From Glossina fuscipes (lineage: Eukaryota; Arthropoda; Insecta; Diptera; Glossinidae), in the NCBI RefSeq assembly GCF_014805625.2, contig NW_023998456.1, positions 432,061-496,060 on the forward strand: a stretch of 64,000 nt of DNA, given 5' to 3'. Below the pieces are notes generated by a model that saw nothing but the letters and a program-made list of their open reading frames with translations, was not told the origin of the DNA and ran no database searches. Below, one piece after another: positions 49,830 to 57,689 of this stretch (positions are counted from its first letter, which is position 1; the number at the start of each line of letters is the position of its first letter). Made by a program: the position numbers and the translations under genes.

Positions 49830-52183
49830 GTGCTTGGGTTTAGTTGATATTTTTCCCTATATACGCTTTATTTGTCTGAAAATAATTGCCCTGAGTTCTC
49901 TGAAACCAAATCAAAATAAAAAAAATTTTAAAAAAATCCGGAAGCAAAAACCTACCTCTTTTAAGCATCACTTAATTGTATTCTAACAGTTGTCGCAAGA
50001 AAACTTACTTTTAGGCACTGTTACAGAACGTTCGAGAACGGAAACTGAACTGAACAACGCTGGAAATTATACGTTTACAAAAAAAAAAAAAAAAAAAAAA
50101 ATACCCAAAAAAAAAAAAGAAAAACTGTTAGTTGGCTCTTAATAGTCATTTGTTATTATTACCTTTAATTCCCTATTTTTTTGTTGAGATTTTCCTTTTT
50201 TTTTTCCTCTTCTTTTTTATTGTAGTTTTCAACTAACTTAATTGGCGTTTGCGAGCGTTAAATGCAGTTCTCTTCTAAACTGTTCTTTTTTTTATACTTT
50301 TTATATAAATATTTTCTCTTGATATATTTTTACAAATCTATATATATATATATATATGTGTTTGTACACACACATACACAAACACATACACACATATACT
50401 TATATATATATTTGTAATATATATGATAATAAAGTCAGTTCAATCAATTCAGTTTAATCGTATTATTGTTTCGTAAATGCAATTCAATTAAATGTCATTT
50501 AATTTACTAATGTATATAAAAGTATTTTTAAAGTTCTTCTCCTTTTTATTTTTTTTTTTATTTTTTAAGATAAATTCCCGTCTTTCTTCTCTATCTTTTT
50601 TTTATAAATTTTTTCTTTTTTTTTTGGGTTTCTGTTATTGTTTATATATTTTTGGCTGGCTTGATTGACTTCATTTAAGAATCTAATGATAGCGTATCTA
50701 CATCAAATTTAAAACTTACTTGGCGCTTATGCTCTTGCGGCAGTTTCGGATAATCTAAATCTATTTTCGTATATGGTGGCATATGATGATATGACGATGT
50801 GGTGGTGACATGCGGTGGCTGCATATGTGTCGTGTGCGTAGCATGTAAATTATGTGGAGTATAATGCTGATGGTGTTGGTGAAGATGATGATGTAGTGGT
50901 TGTGATGTAGGATATGACGAGGACGGGTGTATGAGTAAATCGTAGGCAGCAGCCGCACCACCGCTAGACCCCGTTAAACCGGCCGTGCTACCTATCGCGC
51001 TACGTGCATCATGCAGAGCACTGCTAGTTAATGTAGCTGGGAACGGTGCTGTCGTGCTGGCCAATGCAGCCAATGGATGTGTTTGCAGGTGATTTTGCTG
51101 CTGATGCACATGAAATTGATGATCTGGATTCAATTGCTGCTGCACGGACGTATGAATGTGCGCTTGAGGATGAGTGCTAGACGGTAACTGATGGGCATAA
51201 TGTTGCGCACCAGCAAATTGTTGTTGTATATTGTAAGCTAATGCCTGTTGATGTGCCTGCTGCTGTGTATAATGTGACGATGATGGTGGTGGTGGTTGTG
51301 GTGGTGGTTGATAAAGTTGTGATACAGTGGGATTGGAAGCGTGCAATGATGACATTAGATTGCGTTGCTGCAGTAGATTACTGTAGTTATAAGGATCTGA
51401 TGGGTTCAATAGAGTCTGTGTGTAGGCATTCGCATAGCTACTACTGGGCACCCCACCCGTTATATATTTGCTGCCGCCTAAGCCAGCAATGCCGCTCGGA
51501 TAATTTAAATAATTGAGATTCGAAACCGAGTAAGCGGGCTTTAAGCGCGAACCGACAATGCCCATACCATGACCACCACCCGGAGCCGGAGGAGGTGGTG
51601 GCGGCGGCGGTTGGGTGTATTGTTGGAAATACATATTCGGTTGCGACGAGAAATTCGCAGACATTTGCATTAAATTATCATTTAAATAAGGCGGTGATGT
51701 GTCGCCCGGATGCAATGTCGGATAGCTGGATATAACGCGACCGGGATAATGCGACGATAGCGGTGTAACTGGCTGACCAACAGTTTGTTGAGCCTGCTGT
51801 ATGCGAGCATGCTGACTAAGTATCTGAGAGGAACGCGAAATTGACTTATGAGCTTCGTTGAGTAAATTTAATATATTCGATGAGGAAGACTGATGTAAAG
51901 ACGGCCCCAGCGTAGGCATACCGTATCCATAATAATCATTCATCATTGAGGCTGATGGCAGGCCAGCTATGCTGTAACGGCGTCGTCTTACAGGTGATGT
52001 GTGCCCATATAAACCGGCAATACCCGCCGTAGTGGGCTCGTACAGATAACCGGCCGATGCCGCCGGTATGCCATAAAAATCATAAGGTGGCAGTGAACCT
52101 GTTATCCCATAACTGGGCGAATAATATTGTCCTATAATGTCGGGTAATGGCGGACTTCCGGCTGTCGGATAATTACTGTACAT
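24738..52183 (-). CDS. brp: bruchpilot (ELKS/CAST-family active-zone scaffold), 15 coding exons
   Basis: Bruchpilot builds the electron-dense T-bar of fly presynaptic active zones, clusters calcium channels and tethers synaptic vesicles. Fifteen minus-strand exons join without a frame break: 52183-50720, 43446-43357, 43153-42908, 42692-42204, 40475-40437, 37893-37777, 30801-30619, 30559-30239, 30160-29972, 29888-28179, 28112-27864, 27790-27348, 27262-27128, 27057-27000 and 24773-24738. The model has 1,922 residues: a disordered N-terminus (1-488), a long coiled-coil body (about 489-1640), a Gln-rich coiled coil (about 1620-1880) and the tip AGPAGFLKSFF. From residue 489 onward it matches Drosophila Brp almost residue for residue, from my knowledge of that protein. 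All exon ends use GT/AG. The first exon starts with ATG directly after a TTTCAG, so a 5' exon may precede it. The canonical CAST-like N-terminal exons were not found and are presumably upstream of the window. Confidence 0.95.
24774..26999 (-). other. brp: Last brp intron (2.2 kb)
   Basis: The intron separates the two final exons. It contains a GC-richer unexplained block (about 25060-25420) and an antisense mariner relic (about 25930-26490). No further coding exon was seen. Confidence 0.85.
25930..26490 (+). mobile_element. mariner transposase relic in the last brp intron
   Basis: The translation shows RKSFLHRIVT, then MLCVCWHRKGGTYYELL, then LHDNAPAYAAKPANKLKALG with the second catalytic aspartate, and SFYSPDLTPL with the third. 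The frame shifts several times and stops interrupt it. The 5' third of the gene and both inverted repeats were not identified. It lies antisense to brp and is inactive. Confidence 0.82.
27000..27057 (-). CDS. brp: brp exon 14
   Basis: 58 nt, acceptor CTACAG|A, donor GAT|GTAAGT. The first base completes a split Gln codon (CA|A), and the exon then reads ALKIAQAKVKQAQTQQQQD, matching the Drosophila C-terminal region. If the donor is not used, translation would run about 78 codons into the intron with an unrelated tail. Confidence 0.93.
27128..27262 (-). CDS. brp: brp exon 13
   Basis: 135 nt, acceptor AATGTAG|T, donor CA|GTAAGC. It begins by completing a split Ala codon and encodes CIKELQATKEEHKKAT, continuing to EKTIMDLQ. 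This is charged coiled coil, collinear with Drosophila Brp. Confidence 0.92.
27348..27790 (-). CDS. brp: brp exon 12: Gln-rich coiled coil
   Basis: 443 nt, acceptor CTTTAG|TTG, donor GC|GTAAGA. It starts LGNQEQAKQLQAAQQQ and carries dense Gln heptads, then AGGAGAAATDVQRQQLE and a charged segment ending MDTQRQLE. It closely matches Drosophila apart from the Gln and Gly/Ala tracts. Confidence 0.94.
27864..28112 (-). CDS. brp: brp exon 11: polyglutamine segment
   Basis: 249 nt, acceptor TTAACAG|ATG, donor CAG|GTAAAA. It encodes MMDQHIKDQHAQMQKM, a Gln/His run (LQQQHQQQQQQQQ), and then a helical stretch ending ELEKSQ. The Gln tract differs in composition from Drosophila, as expected for a length-variable repeat. 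Confidence 0.94.
28179..29888 (-). CDS. brp: brp exon 10: main coiled-coil exon
   Basis: 1,710 nt (570 codons), the largest coiled-coil exon. Acceptor CTTTAG|ATG, donor CAG|GTAAAA. It runs from MERDDAVTEVEILKEK to AAQEMHKRIQ, with uninterrupted heptads rich in E, K, R, L and Q. Short low-complexity breaks occur near PVAPAAPAEIQ and AAGSAAAGG. Ordinary intronic sequence flanks it. Antisense ORFs over this exon are composition effects. Confidence 0.96.
29972..30160 (-). CDS. brp: brp exon 9
   Basis: 189 nt (63 codons), acceptor ATTTAG|ATA, donor CAG|GTAATT. It encodes IQLARIQKERDQFSDELE and on to HAIQQKLQ. Coiled coil, collinear with Drosophila Brp. It was absent from simple ATG-to-stop reading because it lacks a useful start codon. 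Confidence 0.93.
30239..30559 (-). CDS. brp: brp exon 8
   Basis: 321 nt (107 codons), acceptor CAATAG|GCT, donor CAG|GTAAAA. It encodes AFSEVDKMKEEMERTQ, through KAQNEVDHLQEKLDKA, to DRIREKLEKTQ. Coiled coil, nearly identical to Drosophila. Confidence 0.94.
30619..30801 (-). CDS. brp: brp exon 7
   Basis: 183 nt (61 codons), acceptor TTTTCAG|TCG, donor CGG|GTATGG. It begins SDAERAREEAAALQEKLEKS and ends with IHGDRDR. It is collinear with Drosophila Brp and is the first exon 3' of the 7-kb intron. Confidence 0.92.
31161..33440 (+). pseudogene. Nup93: Nup93 (nuclear pore inner-ring nucleoporin) retropseudogene
   Basis: Broken frames reproduce Nup93/Nic96 in order over 2.3 kb: DLNPLLQEAQVLNNETQ at the N-terminus (the expected ATG is ACG), ARTEA, HILLGPKGGIDLR (the conserved LLG block), LAQKAE...EEKVTLMNA, NMKMAYVHKIYVV, PSWRMFYYRLRCC, SADAYCTVAVYH, DFLWIRLTILRTD, YRAHSVHLALALNERIL, FFDYYRERNH, NNFKSLGSEIRKVYPTTDIL, and IP*RMPGDTNIRL near the C-terminus. 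Many stops and frameshifts make it non-functional. The length (2.28 kb) fits an intronless copy of an approximately 2.4-kb coding region, so retroposition is inferred. No clear poly(A) tail is left. Nup93 itself scaffolds the nuclear pore. Family match is by remembered motifs, not by a search. Confidence 0.85.
33441..34969. other. Intronic sequence with TAG microsatellite
   Basis: The stretch is AT-rich, with an (AGT)n run at 34268-34290. No coding exon of brp was found here. Small ORFs around 34533-34915 have no domain. Confidence 0.5.
34970..35930 (+). mobile_element. mariner transposase relic in the 7-kb brp intron
   Basis: A nearly full-length but decayed transposase can be followed. It opens MERAKMHFRHSLLLLFD, continues FWFYRFNGEFDVIEKEQ (DNA-binding part), LLDENPV and QKVMGSSRGATRIDVE (near the first catalytic segment), then LLHDSARLHVALLQLEWEVL (second) and PAYSLDLAPFGYHLF (third). 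Several stops and shifts are present and SPD has become SLD. It is antisense to brp. The inverted repeats were not located. Confidence 0.85.
35931..37776. other. Intronic sequence, no gene seen
   Basis: No coding similarity was seen. The segment ends just before brp exon 6. Confidence 0.5.
37777..37893 (-). CDS. brp: brp exon 6
   Basis: 117 nt (39 codons), acceptor CGATTAG|ACA, donor CAG|GTATTG. It encodes TTFGRTTLTTSQELDRAQ and ends RRTQAELRVTQ. The match to Drosophila is strong, including the TTFGRT start that follows the micro-exon. A 20-nt poly(T) (poly(A) on the sense strand) lies about 28 nt upstream of the acceptor. Confidence 0.93.
37894..40436 (-). other. brp: brp intron 5, no other feature
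   Basis: 2.5 kb of AT-rich intron between exons 5 and 6, including a short (TA)n around 38099-38116. No transposase or other coding similarity was recognised. Confidence 0.6.
40437..40475 (-). CDS. brp: brp exon 5: 39-nt micro-exon
   Basis: 39 nt with acceptor TTTACAG|TCG and donor TCG|GTAAGT. It encodes SVQKLMFESGQIS, corresponding to NVQKLMFETGKIS in Drosophila. It is a multiple of three with both ends in phase 0, so skipping would keep the frame and delete thirteen residues from the coiled-coil region. Confidence 0.92.
40476..42203 (-). other. brp: brp intron 4 with trinucleotide repeats
   Basis: The 1.7-kb intron includes (TAG)n followed by (TTG)n at about 41325-41371 and a short (TA)n near 42027-42044. 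No other gene was seen. Confidence 0.65.
42204..42692 (-). CDS. brp: brp exon 4
   Basis: 489 nt (163 codons), acceptor CTTTAG|ATT, donor CAG|GTATAC. It encodes IENLEDLLKEKDNQVDMAR through AHHSSSEGALTSLEEA to LKHDLERSQ. Near identity with Drosophila Brp. A poly(T) tract on the plus strand lies 13-33 nt past the donor. Confidence 0.95.
42908..43153 (-). CDS. brp: brp exon 3
   Basis: 246 nt (82 codons), acceptor CTTTAG|GAT, donor AAG|GTGGTT (a weaker donor than its neighbours). It encodes DYQRHIAVLKESLCAKEEH through RNRLTTELTELKDHMEIK to VLQRK, and is collinear with Drosophila. Confidence 0.94.
43357..43446 (-). CDS. brp: brp exon 2: first exon of the shared body
   Basis: 90 nt (30 codons), acceptor AATTAAG|TTG, donor CAG|GTAAAT. 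It encodes LDEFRLEIQRRDQEILA and MAAKMKTLEEQHQ. In canonical Drosophila Brp the residues before it are AQKQ from CAST-like exons. Here the 488-residue exon ends HKRQ in phase 0 and could join the same acceptor. Confidence 0.93.
43760..43802. repeat. (GA)n microsatellite
   Basis: An AG/GA run, followed by a short gagc-gagc extension, about 310 nt upstream of brp exon 2 on the sense strand. Confidence 0.85.
44353..44388. repeat. (TA)n microsatellite
   Basis: A pure TA run. A shorter related unit (aattagaaattaggtatatata) lies immediately before it. Confidence 0.85.
45265..45350 (+). repeat. Dispersed repeat copy (gacggacag / gatcgatt type)
   Basis: The block ggatggacggacagaaaag is followed by ttagatcgattaagaaag and tgatactgaaacgcac. 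It matches the motif order of the copies near 1240 and 6260. Confidence 0.5.
47211..47230. promoter_or_regulatory. Perfect four-unit heat-shock-element-like motif
   Basis: GAA at 47212, TTC at 47217, GAA at 47222 and TTC at 47227 are spaced exactly 5 bp apart and alternate in orientation, the canonical HSF binding array. A further in-register TTC lies at 47237. The motif sits in brp intron 1. Binding and function are not shown by sequence. No adjacent heat-shock gene was recognised. Confidence 0.5.
48405..48590 (+). repeat. Dispersed repeat family 1, copy B
   Basis: It starts ggatacattaagtttgtgc, then ggatatatgcaacatctag. It continues through gatcgattcgggagcactt and ends with tactttggtgaaatttagta. 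The motif order is the same as copies A, C and D. Confidence 0.65.
49779..49828. repeat. (GA)n microsatellite
   Basis: About 50 nt of AG repeat with few interruptions, 0.9 kb downstream of brp exon 1 on the sense strand. Confidence 0.85.
50026..50038. promoter_or_regulatory. Three-unit heat-shock-element-like motif
   Basis: GAA at 50026, TTC at 50031 and GAA at 50036 are in perfect 5-bp register. Three units is the minimum for HSF trimer binding, but a chance match of this size in 64 kb is quite possible. Confidence 0.3.
50720..52183 (-). CDS. brp: brp exon 1: alternative 488-residue N-terminus
   Basis: 1,464 nt, exactly 488 codons. The first codon ATG follows TTTCAG directly, so an acceptor and a 5' exon may precede it. 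The donor is CAA|GTAAGT. The peptide opens MYSNYPTAGSPPLPDIIGQ. It has a basic VRRRRYSIAG stretch (65-74), a short helical-looking segment ILNLLNEAHKSISRSSQ (104-120), polyproline at 192-199 and 293-300, Gln/His-rich runs (305-365), His-rich HHHLHQHHQHY (431-441) and an end at KLPQEHKRQ. It looks intrinsically disordered and has no coiled coil. If the donor is ignored the frame stays open for 14 more codons (stop at 50675). It is not part of the canonical Drosophila N-terminus as I know it. Alternative Brp N-termini are known, but I cannot assign an isoform name. Confidence 0.85.
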
Positions 52184-53822
52184 CTGAAATGGTCGATTGG
52201 AAATTGGTTTGTTTTTGTCGTTTTTTCTTTGGTTTTGGTTTTCTTACTATTTTTTTTTTTTTTTTTTTTGGTTTTTGGTTTTTTTTTTTTTGTTTCTATT
52301 AGTTGTTGGAGCTGTTTGTTGAAGTATTTAGTTAGAATTGTTGTTTAGTGTCTTCATCTATCATTTATACCATTAGTTTCGTTATGATGGAGTAAGGGAT
52401 TAAGGGTGAGGCTGTTGCAATTATTTTATATCACTTATTTATTATTTGCTAATTTTGTAGATAAATTAATGAAAGAAAACAAAAAGGAACAAGGCACGCA
52501 AATACACTAAAAAAAGAGGAAAGAAAAATAAAAAGAAAAAAAAAAAAACGGAACGGAACGGAAAAGATTTGATTTTCATATAAAACGCAAAGAAAATAAA
52601 TATTACGTATGTATAAGTAACGCAATCCCTTTAAACGACACTAAGAAATTAAGAAAATCGATAAATAAATCGAAAGAAAGATGTCCATCTTTCCATCTAC
52701 GGCTTTCTTTTGAATCATTTTTGTTTATCACCAAAATTGACTTTAACCGAACACTTACGTACTAGTGGCCCCATGTTTGGTTTGTTTTACTTTTCTTTTG
52801 TTTGTTTCTTTATATTTTGTTTTTCTTTTCATCATTATTATCATTATCAGTGAATAAATTTTGTTTTTTCTATTTTGATTATCTTTTCTTTTTTTTTTTT
52901 TTTTACTTAACTTTAATGATTATTAAATTAAGCGATTTTATCTTTTGGTTCTTTTTTTTCCTTGAATTTTATAATTAATTTTGTTGTTTTTCTTTGCTTA
53001 GGTTAAATGCGGTAAAAACAATACTGAAGATTAGAAAAAAAAAAAAAAAAACAAAAAAAAAGAACATTAACACACACACATTTATTAATTACATTATTGG
53101 TAAATAAAAGGATTATCAAAGTTTACAATTTTCTCTTGTCTTGTTTTGTTTTCCTTTTTATATTTCTTTTGGCGGCGTTAAGATGAAACAAAACTTTCCC
53201 GCTATTTATTATATAATGAATATATATAGTTTTTGGCAAAAGCTCTTTACTTTATTTTTATATGTTATTTAAAATAAAGCAAATAAAAAAAAAAAAAAAC
53301 AATTTTGTATACTATAAATTGTTTGATCTGTACGTCCGTATGTCCGCCCGTCCATCCCACCGTCATGATGATAGATTGTTGTAGCAAGTGACACCTTAGC
53401 GGTGTATGAGTTCGTTCCGTATCGATAATAATATAATTGAAGGCGTACGTGTATGTGTTATATAGTAGAAAGGATTAAGAATTTTTTTAAGAGGATGGGT
53501 TAAATTTTAAAGAGAAGCCTTTACCTAATTCTGTTTTTGGTTTTTTTGCTTTTTTTTTTTTTTTTTGTTTATGGAAGGTTTTTGTAGATTTGTGTGCGTA
53601 TATGAAGTATTTTATAAGTTTTCTTAAACGATATTCAAAACTGAGAATGAGAATATTAGTGGGATGCATATTTTGAGAAGTAGCGTGCAAAACTGAAATT
53701 TGTTTTTTGTTTTCATGAAAATTAAAAAAAAAAAAGTTAATAACCCTCAGCCAAAAACACAGCGAGAAAGTGTGAACAAAAGATTGTAAGAGAAAGAGTG
53801 AACGAAAGTTGAATAAGGCACA
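52184..53822. other. Sequence upstream of the brp exon, no gene seen
   Basis: AT-rich sequence with long T runs (52251-52269, 52280-52291, 52892-52904) and an A run (53037-53051). A promoter for the 52183 transcript may lie here or further upstream, but no convincing core elements were recognised. CAST-like N-terminal exons were not seen. Confidence 0.45.
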
Positions 53823-53823
53823 A

Positions 53824-53858
<35 letters not shown>

Positions 53859-53870
53859 GAGAGGGAGAAA
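53823..53870. repeat. (GA)n microsatellite
   Basis: An interrupted GA tract of about 48 nt. First of three GA tracts within 1.3 kb upstream of the brp alternative exon. Confidence 0.85.
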
Positions 53871-54099
53871 GAAAAGAAATGATAAAGTGAGTAAAGTAGC
53901 AGGCAAAGTAAAACTTGGATTATGTCTATGTTTAGTTGTAGTATATTTTGATAACGCCGTTAGGGATATCCCAGCGCGTTATCTTATTAAAACCTATACT
54001 GCTTTACTACTGCTATCCTTTAGGAAGAAAATGACCTTCAGCACTTCTTTTTTTATATGCATATGTATATTTATATAATCACAACAATTATATTAAAGG

Positions 54100-54105
54100 G
54101 AGAGG

Positions 54106-54159
<54 letters not shown>

Positions 54160-54169
54160 NNNNNNNNNN

Positions 54170-54222
<53 letters not shown>

Positions 54223-54230
54223 AAGGGAGA
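54100..54230. repeat. (GA)n microsatellite with assembly gap
   Basis: A long GA tract interrupted by ten N at 54160-54169, an assembly gap of unknown true size. The true repeat length is therefore unknown. Confidence 0.9.
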
Positions 54231-54315
54231 GAGAGAAACAGCGAGTTATCTTTGTTTAGTGCATATCATAATATTTTCTGTTTAATCAAACAAAACAGTA
54301 ATTTCGCTGCGTGTT

Positions 54316-54316
<1 letters not shown>

Positions 54317-54346
<30 letters not shown>
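54317..54346. repeat. (GT)n microsatellite
   Basis: A pure GT run of about 30 nt, followed by short GTAT units. Confidence 0.85.
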
Positions 54347-54358
<12 letters not shown>

Positions 54359-55031
54359 GTGCGTGCTCGCGTAAAATTTATCAAATGTCCTAAAAATATG
54401 TACGCAAAGAAATAAACAAAAAAAAAGAAGGTAATTTAGACTTTGGAAGAGGATTTTCGATTTTTATCATATATATATAGATAAATATACACACACATAT
54501 GTAAATACATTTATTTTATAGATATTATTGATCTTAATTTCGATCGATCGATGATTGATGATATTGTTTTTATTTTTGAAATTTAAGAATAACAACAACA
54601 AAAATTATAATGCATATATAAACGTTGTTAATTTAAATTTAAATCAATGTAAGGAGAGAGAAAAAAGATAAAACTGTCGAGTATACATATATATATGTTT
54701 ATAAATATATATATATACATAAAATTATACGCATATATATATATATACATTCATATATGAATAGATATATACAAGCATAGATATATATGCCAATTTAGTT
54801 TTTATTTTTTTGGAGCCATTTTAGTTAATAAGTTTCGTGAAAAAATCTGCGACTTTCTGCTTTTGGCAATAAAATGACAAAAGAAAGTTTATGTATGATA
54901 TATTATCTCTATACTCATACATATTTATATAGATTTGTTTTTCTATTCAAAAAAAAAAAACAAATTATTTTTAACATTTTACTTCTTTAAATGTAACAAA
55001 GATAATGAGGGAAACACAATAAAAGAGCAAA

Positions 55032-55074
<43 letters not shown>

Positions 55075-55900
55075 AACGGGTAGATAAGAAATATAAACAC
55101 AAGAAAGAAGGATTACGAATAATAGTTAATAGCTTCCTTTTCTTCTATAGAACAAACTTATATCCCTACAACATAACACTCTTAATCCGGCGTGAATTAC
55201 TTATTGAAGTTTTCAATTAAAATTTTATCTATATCCCTATAAGTTTGTACTAATCTCAAATTTTGTATTAATGTAAATATATTCTAAAAGAGCTCTCCTT
55301 TCGTTTGCTGAGGCGTGTAACAAAGACAACGTTAGTTCGTGAGAAAAATATAAAATTGTTGGCGGTGCCTAAAAGTTTATATACTTATATACACATCTTT
55401 CTACATATATATACACACAACTTGCAATTCAGAGGCTATATCTAGTTAAGTATGCGGACATATATAGATACAAAATTGGCATTGCATTCTTATCCACCAC
55501 GTAAGACTTTATAAAACTTATGCATTAATCAATCGTTTCTGTCCGTCCGTCTGTCACTTGCTATTGGAAACATACACCTGCGCATTTTGGGATACATAGG
55601 TGTACGCGGGCTTATGCAAACCCAGTCAGTGGCCGTAACGAAATATCTTCGATTAAACCTCTTACGCTCATCATTACATTAAATGTGTTTTAATGAGCTT
55701 GTCATACGTCTACAACTAATAGCCCATTTCCTTAGTTGTCATGAGTAGTAGAATCGATTTAGGCGAATTTTTATGTCGGATCTTCTGTTGAAAATACAAG
55801 TTCAGTTATTTCATTTAGAAAACTTTAATCTGAACTTAACTTAGCTGCAATTCGCGAAAATTGTTGACTACTATCTAAATGCCTATATATTGCGTTGCAG
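54347..55900. other. AT-rich sequence with microsatellites
   Basis: Includes TA-rich tracts (54690-54790) and another (GA)n at 55038-55070. No coding region was recognised. Confidence 0.5.
55038..55070. repeat. (GA)n microsatellite
   Basis: A pure GA run of about 33 nt. Confidence 0.85.
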
Positions 55901-56039
55901 TACTGAATAATGTAAAGCATTCCCGTAAGCGCATTATAAGCTTGGTGTGCAAGCGTAGCCTGTTGTGAAAACATAACTAGTTATGGGAGACTAACGTGAT
56001 GGATGATTATTTTCTGTCCAAGCATCTCCTAATATATAA

Positions 56040-56556
56040 ACTTCGTTAGCTATACAAGCAGGCTTGGTAATTTGCAATGCAAGCGTAAGCGGCCGTGCAA
56101 GCGCAACTTGTTGTTCAAGTGTAACTTGCTAAATGAGTGCCGTTTGCTGTACAAATGTTATTTGCTGTATGAAGGTAACTTCTAATACAAGCGTAACTCA
56201 CTACTATGCAAGGCTAACTTGCCGTGTAGAGATAACTTGCTATGCAAGTGTTGCTATACGAACGTAACTTTTTATATAAGTTTGATATACAAGCCTAAGT
56301 TGGTTTATAAAGATAATTGGCTCTGTAAGGGAAACTTGCTGTGCAAATGTAACTTGCTGTACAGCCGTAATTGGTTGTGCAAGCGTAGCTCATCATGCAG
56401 GCCGTGACTTGCTATACTAGCATGACTTACTATGCAAACATAACTTGCTGTATAAGGGTAACTTACTGTGCAAGGATAACGTGCTTTACGAGCGTAACTT
56501 GCTATATAAGCTTGCTATACAAGCCTAACCTGCTGTACAAAGGTAATTTGCTTGGT
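56040..56556. repeat. Degenerate 18-bp minisatellite with palindromic units
   Basis: Successive units of 18 bp follow the pattern cttgctgtgcaagcgtaa with many substitutions. About 25-28 units can be counted, and one truncated 13-bp unit lies near 56500. Each unit contains CTTGC-NNN-GCAAG or a decayed version, so each is a small inverted repeat. Because 18 is a multiple of three, two plus-strand frames stay open with a six-residue periodic pattern. I regard those ORFs as by-products. Poorer matches begin near 55926. Confidence 0.8.
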
Positions 56557-57640
56557 GAAAAGGTAGCAAAGGTAGCATCCTATGATATCGCTACTTGCTT
56601 TATAACACAAGTCACCCCATCTACACATGAATATTCTACCCTAACAGTCTAATGAAATAAGTTATTGCATCCTTGACTGAAATAAGAATTTGGGGCTTGT
56701 ATTTTTCCTTCAAGTAACGTTTTGAAAGGGAAATTTTAAATAATAGATAGACAGGAGAACATGGCTAAATTGATTCACCTGAATCACCAAGCATACTTAT
56801 GAACGCACTTAATGAACACTCAAAGGCATATTTAGTACCGTTATTAACATAGAATAATCTCACTTTACTGGATGGATGTAAAAGTTTTAAAAAACTCTTA
56901 TCTTGCTTATTGATTCTGATGAAAGTTTCTCTAGGTCATGTAAATTGATTCATATTTTCTTTATTGCTTATTGTAAGAAAATAATGGCTCTTGTTGAGAT
57001 TACGCAATCAATTTTTGACGCTGAGACTGCGGGCATCAAAATTATTCTTTGACTGCAATATACAGCAACCTAATATTACCCTTAGAATAGAGTTAGTTTT
57101 CCATTTATTTTCTCGCTGCATTCGATTGTTTTGCAATTTTTGCGAATTTTTTTGCTTTCGTTTACTTTTCATGTTAAGCTTCTGTTGTTGCGTTTTTTTG
57201 TTTTTTTCTTATTAATATAGAAAAGAAGGAACATACACCGAAAGCTTAGGAAAACGAATATAAGGTAAGTAACAACAACGCAGTACAAAAAAAAAAAAAA
57301 TTAAAGAAACGGAACTATTTTTAAAACACAATACAATACAAATACAAATACTATCATAATGAGACAATAGGTAAAAAACTAAGAAGGCAAATAATTTATA
57401 AAGGTATATATGTTTTTATATATATGTGTGTATTAGTAACGGAATGTAATATTTTTCTCTTTTTCCCAATACTATCCACTACGTATATTTAGTAAGGAAT
57501 ATGAACATACACTAACAAAATTTGTTATACACATTTATACGCGTGGAAGTGTGCATGTGTTTGTATGTTTGTGCGTCTGTTTCTTTGTTTGTGTGTTTTT
57601 TATTTTGTATCTAGAATTAACAAACAAACATTCATTCAGG

Positions 57641-57689
<49 letters not shown>

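Larger units (their letters stand above)
43447..50719 (-). other. brp: brp intron 1 (7.3 kb) with repeats and HSE-like motifs
   Basis: The intron holds (GA)n tracts (43760-43802, 49779-49828), a (TA)n (44353-44388), a dispersed repeat family 1 copy (48405-48590) and a gacggac copy near 45265. It also contains a four-unit heat-shock-element-like motif (47211-47230) and a three-unit one (50026-50038). A 90-codon ORF at 45746-46018 has no recognisable domain. None of the missing CAST-like exons was found. Confidence 0.7.

Noticed and set aside
54057..54374. 105-codon ORF of alternating Arg and Glu
   Set aside because: A translation of the GA microsatellite across an N gap.
56040..56556. CRISPR-like array
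   Set aside because: Units are contiguous 18-mers without spacers, diverged, and in a eukaryotic genome.
56219..56652. Two ORFs with six-residue periodic Cys/Tyr/Leu repeats
   Set aside because: They exist only because the 18-bp minisatellite has a period divisible by three. No start context or conservation is evident.
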